A DNA stretch of 9,322 bases from Pseudomonadota bacterium (GTDB taxonomy: Bacteria > Pseudomonadota > Alphaproteobacteria > Azospirillales > Azospirillaceae): assembly GCA_023412175.1 (NCBI GenBank), contig JAEYOB010000235.1, positions 1 through 9,322 of the forward strand, read 5' to 3'. Numbering within the stretch: position 1 is the stretch's first letter; every line of letters begins with the position of its first letter. This document shows, one piece after another, positions 6,313-9,322 of the stretch. The translations under genes were made by a program, and so were the position numbers. A model generated the notes under the pieces. It was not told the origin of the DNA, did no database searches, and saw only the letters and a program-made list of their open reading frames with translations.

Positions 6313-6335
6313 CTGTTGACATCTTCCGTCAACAG
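6313..6335. promoter_or_regulatory. Operator-like dyad upstream of parA (GTTGAC-N7-GTCAAC)
   Basis: Arms CTGTTGAC (6313-6320) and GTCAACAG (6328-6335) are perfect inverted copies with a 7-bp spacer. The core and the spacer length are the same as in the dyad before repA. The left arm plus one base gives TTGACA (6316-6321), an ideal -35 hexamer; the -10 at 17 bp spacing (CACGGT) is poor, so the promoter is uncertain. It lies 39 bp upstream of the parA ATG. Autorepression of parAB by the helix-turn-helix of ParA is the simplest reading. Confidence 0.65.
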
Positions 6336-6374
6336 GGGCACGGTCGCCGCAGAGGCAGCGGGCCGAGAGGACTC

Positions 6375-7355
6375 ATGACCGGCGAGGAATTACAAGGGAT
6401 TCGGGAAGCGCGCGGCGCCACCCAACAGGAATTTGCGGCGTGGCTGAACGAGCAGCTCGGCCGCAAGTACGACCGGGCACGCATCAGCCGCTGGGAAAGC
6501 GGAACGGAACGCATCCCGCCGCGCGTCGAGCTGTTCATCAAGACCGGTTCCGAGGGAGCATCCAAGCCGCCGGCGCGGGCGCGGCGCGCGATCACGGTGG
6601 CGGTGGCGAACCAGAAGGGTGGGGTCGGCAAGACGACGACAGCCGTCAACCTGGCTTACGCCCTGGCGCGTGAAGGCGAGAAGGTGCTGTTGATCGACGC
6701 CGACCCGCAGGCCAGCGCCACCATCTTCCTCGGCCAGGATCCGCGCGCGCTGGAGCTGCGCAAGGCGACCGTCTATTATGCTCTGCTGAAGGAGCAGGAT
6801 CTCGGTGCGATCATCATCCCCGGCTTCTTCGATCTGGTCCCCTCCTCCATCACGCTGGCCGCCGCCGACACCGAACTGATGGCGGAGCCCTTCGCCTCCT
6901 CGGTGCTGCGCGAGAAGATCGACGCGATCCGCACCGGCTACGACTACGTGATCATCGACTGCCCGCCGAACCTGTCGCTGCTGACGGTCAACGCGCTGTC
7001 GGCGGCCGACCGGGTGATCATCCCCGTCAAGACCGAGTTCCTGGACATCATGGGTATCCCGCTGCTGCTGGACACGGTGGAGAAGATCCGCCGTCGTGGC
7101 AACACGCAGCTCACCGTGCTCGGGATCCTGCCCACCATGTTCAATGCGCGCTATACGCAGGACAACGAGACGCTCAGGGAACTGCGCGAGAGCCTCGGCG
7201 CCAAGACCCGCATCTTTGCGCCGATCAACCGTTCGACCGGATACGGGCAGTCTGCGGCCGCCGGCCGGCCGACGCTGGAAGTGCTGCCCGACACGCCGGG
7301 CGTGCAGGGCTACGTGGATTTGGCAAGGGAACTGATTGGTCATGGCGAAGCCTGA
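6375..7355 (+). CDS. parA: Partition ATPase ParA with N-terminal XRE-type helix-turn-helix
   Basis: This 326-aa protein joins a DNA-binding domain to a ParA/Soj/MinD-type ATPase. Residues 4-50 form a Cro/C1-like helix-turn-helix: [11 protein letters not shown] (15-25), then [15 protein letters not shown] (35-49). The ATPase starts near 72, with deviant Walker A KGGVGKTT (81-88), Walker A' region DADPQASAT (108-116) and Walker B YVIIDCPP (191-198). ParA binds DNA nonspecifically in the ATP form and moves ParB-parS complexes to new cell halves. Fused DNA-binding domains in such proteins usually autorepress the par operon. The start has GAGAGGA 3 nt upstream of the ATG; the GACTC site at 6370-6374 lies against the start codon. 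The gene overlaps parB by 14 bp, implying translational coupling. The 326 aa length is short compared with P1-type ParA. Confidence 0.95.
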   Translation: MTGEELQGIREARGATQQEFAAWLNEQLGRKYDRARISRWESGTERIPPRVELFIKTGSEGASKPPARARRAITVAVANQKGGVGKTTTAVNLAYALAREGEKVLLIDADPQASATIFLGQDPRALELRKATVYYALLKEQDLGAIIIPGFFDLVPSSITLAAADTELMAEPFASSVLREKIDAIRTGYDYVIIDCPPNLSLLTVNALSAADRVIIPVKTEFLDIMGIPLLLDTVEKIRRRGNTQLTVLGILPTMFNARYTQDNETLRELRESLGAKTRIFAPINRSTGYGQSAAAGRPTLEVLPDTPGVQGYVDLARELIGHGEA

Positions 7356-8187
7356 TAAGACCCGCAATTTCGGCATCTTCCGCGGCGCCATGGAGACGCA
7401 GGCGAAGGATGCGCTGTTCGGCACCAGCGCCGATTTCCCCAAGCTGGTCGAGATCGACCTGACGCGGATCTCCCGCAACCCCGATCAGCCGCGCAAGCAC
7501 TTCGACCCGGACGAGATGGAGGCGCTGGCGGAGTCCATCCAGCGCTACGGGCTCAAGCAGCCGATCCTGGTGAAGGAGATGGGGCAGGGCACCTTCCTGC
7601 TGGTCGCCGGCGAGCGCCGCTACCGTGCCCATGAGATGCTGGGCCGGGACACCATCTTCGCCATCGTCACCTCGGGCGACGCCGACGAGTTGGCGCTGGT
7701 GGAGAACGTGCAGCGCGTCGACCTTGATGCGCTGGAACTGTCCGTGGCGTTGGCGCGCCTCATGGAGCGGCACGGCTACACCCAGGAGGAACTGGGCGGC
7801 ATCATCGGCCGCAGCCAGAGCTACGTCAGCCACACGCTGCGGCTCAACGCGCTTCCCGAGACCATCAAGCGCGAATATGCGACGTCGCATAGGGACGTCT
7901 CGCGGTCGGTGCTGGTGGAGATCGCCTGGATCAAGGACGAGGACGAGCAGCTCGAACTGTGGCAGCGCGTCAAGGCCGGGGAGGGGACGGTGAAGGCCGC
8001 CCGCACTCGGAAGGCGCGAACCCCGTCGCCCCAACCGAAGACGCTGTCGCAGTTTTTCAACGCGGTGCGGCTGGTCCGCAAACAGGCGACCGACGTGCAG
8101 ACGCACCGTGGTCACCTCGACGACGAGCAGCGCGCCGAACTGCGCGAGCTGCGCCGCCAGATCGACGAACTGCTCGGTGGGGAGTGA
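7342..8187 (+). CDS. parB: Centromere-binding partition protein ParB
   Basis: This 281-aa protein follows the ParB/Spo0J plan. The N-terminal CTP-binding domain includes the conserved box [10 protein letters not shown] (46-55), [14 protein letters not shown] (62-75), GERRYRA (90-96) and [14 protein letters not shown] (119-132). A helix-turn-helix for parS recognition follows, [21 protein letters not shown] (146-166). The charged C-terminus ([16 protein letters not shown], 264-279) looks like the dimerisation helix. ParB would load at parS, slide as a CTP clamp and stimulate ParA. I choose ATG 7342, inside the end of parA; a TTG at 7336 with AAGGGA 5 nt upstream is an alternative that adds two residues. 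The frame is intact. Unusually, its own coding sequence contains a copy of the candidate parS at 7877-7890, in the codons for residues 178-184. Confidence 0.95.
   Translation: MAKPDKTRNFGIFRGAMETQAKDALFGTSADFPKLVEIDLTRISRNPDQPRKHFDPDEMEALAESIQRYGLKQPILVKEMGQGTFLLVAGERRYRAHEMLGRDTIFAIVTSGDADELALVENVQRVDLDALELSVALARLMERHGYTQEELGGIIGRSQSYVSHTLRLNALPETIKREYATSHRDVSRSVLVEIAWIKDEDEQLELWQRVKAGEGTVKAARTRKARTPSPQPKTLSQFFNAVRLVRKQATDVQTHRGHLDDEQRAELRELRRQIDELLGGE
7876..7891. promoter_or_regulatory. Candidate parS site 3 (inside parB)
   Basis: Third copy of ATGCGACGTCGCAT (7877-7890), here extended by T and A to a 16-bp perfect palindrome. It lies within parB, encoding YATSH just after the helix-turn-helix region. 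Keeping a perfect nucleotide palindrome within a coding region, identical to two intergenic copies, argues for selection at the DNA level. Confidence 0.7.
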
Positions 8188-8208
8188 GCGCCGGCCGCGC
8201 CCACCCCC

Positions 8209-8238
8209 GTTGACCGTCAATCCCGATGAACGTCAATC
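8209..8238. repeat. Short dyad and direct repeat between parB and the hydrolase gene
   Basis: TTGAC-C-GTCAA (8210-8220) is an 11-bp inverted repeat using the same half-sites as the repA and parA operator dyads but with a 1-bp centre. The octamer CGTCAATC occurs at 8215 and again at 8231, 16 bp apart. The second copy overlaps the stop codon of the hydrolase gene. No intrinsic terminator is visible in this 45-bp convergent gap. Its role is unknown and it may be chance. Confidence 0.3.
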
Positions 8239-8865
8239 GTTGAGGAATGGGTTGTAGAGGCGTTCCTCGCCGATGGTGGACATCGGCCCGTGGCCGGGAA
8301 TGAACGCCACGTCGTCACCGAGCGTGAACAGCTTCTCGCGGATCGCGCGGATCAGGTCGCCGTGGTTGCCCTTCGGGAAATCGGTGCGGCCGATGGAGCC
8401 GGCGAACAGCACGTCACCCACCACCGCCAGCTTCGACGGTGCGTGGTAGAACACCACGTGCCCCGGCGTGTGGCCCGGGCAGTGGAACACGCTCAGCGTC
8501 TCGTTGCCGACGGTGACCGTGTCGCCGTCAGCCAGCCAGCGGTCCGGCGTGAACACCGGCGCCAGCGGAAAGCCGAACATCTGGCTCTGCTGCGGCATCC
8601 CCTCGATCCAGAACTGGTCCTCCGGATGCGGCCCTTCGATGGGCAGGCCGAGACGGTCGGCCAGCGGCTTGACGCCGCCGGCATGGTCGATGTGGCCGTG
8701 CGTCACCAGGATCTTCTCGATGGTGACGCCCTTGGTCTCCGCCGCGCGGAGGATGCGGTCGAGATCGCCGCCGGGATCGACGACCGCTCCCTTCATGGTC
8801 GCCTCGCACCACAGGAGGCTGCAGTTCTGCTCGAAAGGCGTCACCGGAACGATGGCGTACTTCAT
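8233..8865 (-). CDS. Metallo-beta-lactamase-fold hydrolase, glyoxalase II-like (YcbL type)
   Basis: This 210-aa cytoplasmic enzyme has the full metal-binding set of the glyoxalase II-like branch: THGHIDHAGG (residues 55-64, HxHxDH at 56-61), CPGHTPGH (H132), VVGDVLFAGSIGRTD (D151) and IPGHGP (H192). At about 210 residues it lacks the long C-terminal substrate domain of classical glyoxalase II, so it fits the small YcbL-like group thought to hydrolyse thioesters such as S-lactoylglutathione; the real substrate is unproven. The start at 8865 has AGGA 6 nt upstream. It converges on parB with a 45-bp gap and is probably not part of the partition system. Confidence 0.92.
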   Translation of the reverse strand: MKYAIVPVTPFEQNCSLLWCEATMKGAVVDPGGDLDRILRAAETKGVTIEKILVTHGHIDHAGGVKPLADRLGLPIEGPHPEDQFWIEGMPQQSQMFGFPLAPVFTPDRWLADGDTVTVGNETLSVFHCPGHTPGHVVFYHAPSKLAVVGDVLFAGSIGRTDFPKGNHGDLIRAIREKLFTLGDDVAFIPGHGPMSTIGEERLYNPFLND

Positions 8866-8930
8866 GCCGAGTCCTATCAGAGGAAGCCGTGGGGTTGCGC
8901 GACCTTACGGCGCCCCCGCTCCCCGGACAA

Positions 8931-8959
8931 GCTCGGTCAGGGGCAAGCCCGGTCAGGGC
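8931..8959. repeat. Short tandem repeat in intergenic gap
   Basis: Two near-identical units, GCTCGGTCAGGGGCAA (8931-8946) and GCCCGGTCAGGGC (8947-8959), stand end to end just past the stop codon side of the last gene, partly overlapping its stop. Nothing else stands out in the 87 bp between this gene and the hydrolase start. Confidence 0.4.
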
Positions 8960-9322
8960 ATGAGGTCGGTGGCGACGTACACGCGGTCCAGCGCGCGCTG
9001 CGTCACCTCCCGCACCACGCCGGCCTCCACCAGATCACCGACGATCAGTTGGGCCCCGCGGCCGGTGATGCCGAACCGGCGCTGCAGACGCCGGACGGTG
9101 AAGGCGGGGTGTTCGAACAGCCACTCCAACATTTCGGGGAGCTTGGAGGTGCGGCGCCGCGTTCCCGTGCGGTCCCGCCAGGCCGCGGCGATGCCGTCCA
9201 GCTCCCCGGCGCGGCGCCGCTCGGTGTGAACCGCCTCGGTCAGCGCGCCGGCCAGCCACACCTGCCACTCCAGATCCGGCCCGCCGGCCATCAGCCGCAC
9301 AGCGGTGCGCTCGGCCCACAGG
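8953..9322 (-). CDS. C-terminal part of a protein with a winged helix-turn-helix (5' end outside the window)
   Basis: The minus-strand frame is open from the right edge to the stop at 8953, about 122 codons; an internal GTG at 9300 is a possible start, but the frame continues upstream as LWAERTAVRLMAGG, so I treat the gene as truncated by the window. The last 70 residues, with LPEMLEWLFEHPAFTVRRLQ, then RRFGITGRGAQLIVGDLVEAG, then VVREVTQRALDRVYVA, form a clear winged helix-turn-helix. The layout resembles the C-terminal DNA-binding end of Fic-domain or DUF1612-like proteins, which alphaproteobacterial plasmids often carry. That assignment is tentative because the defining N-terminal domain is not visible. 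It lies on the same strand as the hydrolase gene, 87 bp upstream of its start. Confidence 0.7.
   Translation of the reverse strand, partial: LWAERTAVRLMAGGPDLEWQVWLAGALTEAVHTERRRAGELDGIAAAWRDRTGTRRRTSKLPEMLEWLFEHPAFTVRRLQRRFGITGRGAQLIVGDLVEAGVVREVTQRALDRVYVATDLMP

Noticed and set aside
6390..7478. Long minus-strand frame opposite parA
   Set aside because: Antisense to a clear ParA; no independent motif.
4850..8187. A repABC operon
   Set aside because: RepA_C-type repA is divergent from parAB rather than the last gene of one operon, and the initiator is not of the RepC family.

Overview
The window looks like part of the replication and partition backbone of a secondary replicon (chromid or large plasmid) in a GC-rich alphaproteobacterium, probably from the Rhodospirillales/Azospirillum neighbourhood. 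Three things point there: the strong GC bias at third codon positions, a RepA_C-type initiator with its par genes, and a cluster of GANTC (CcrM) sites in the putative origin. The taxon is inferred from the style of the genes; no marker gene names it.

Layout. (1) 1-1314, minus strand: an ABC importer operon of the polyamine/opine type, with the ATPase followed by the start of the periplasmic binding protein, which leaves the window at base 1. (2) 1315-2028: about 700 bp with no convincing gene. It holds a long interrupted dyad (1434-1474) and, close to the next gene, a 14-bp perfect palindrome (1962-1975). (3) 2029-2541, plus: an OsmC-family protein, followed by a large hairpin that separates it from the convergent gene. 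(4) 2695-4380, minus: a Na/Pi-cotransporter family protein with a PhoU-like tail. (5) 4381-4849: no gene but eight copies of a 16-bp iteron. (6) 4850-5797, minus: the replication initiator repA. (7) 5798-6374: the repA-parA divergent region, with four more iterons, a very AT-rich decamer tract, nine GANTC sites in 270 bp, a second copy of the 14-bp palindrome, and two copies of an operator-like dyad, one in front of repA and one in front of parA. (8) 6375-8187, plus: parA (with an N-terminal helix-turn-helix) and parB, which overlap. A third copy of the palindrome lies inside parB. (9) 8233-8865, minus: a glyoxalase II-like metallo-beta-lactamase-fold hydrolase, then the C-terminal part of a winged-helix protein that runs off the right edge.

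How it may work together. RepA would bind the iterons (consensus GCGTANTCTKGTGGAA) on both sides of its own gene and open the AT-rich tract between the convergent iterons at 5870-5994. ParA, through its helix-turn-helix, or RepA itself could bind the shared dyad GTTGAC-N7-GTCAAC that overlaps the -35 element of repA and a -35-like hexamer upstream of parA, tying initiation to partition. ParB would load on the palindrome YATGCGACGTCGCATR, which I propose as this replicon's parS. CcrM methylation of the dense GANTC sites could time the whole unit to the cell cycle. The repeats, palindromes and GANTC positions are read directly from the sequence. Their assignment to particular proteins is inference.
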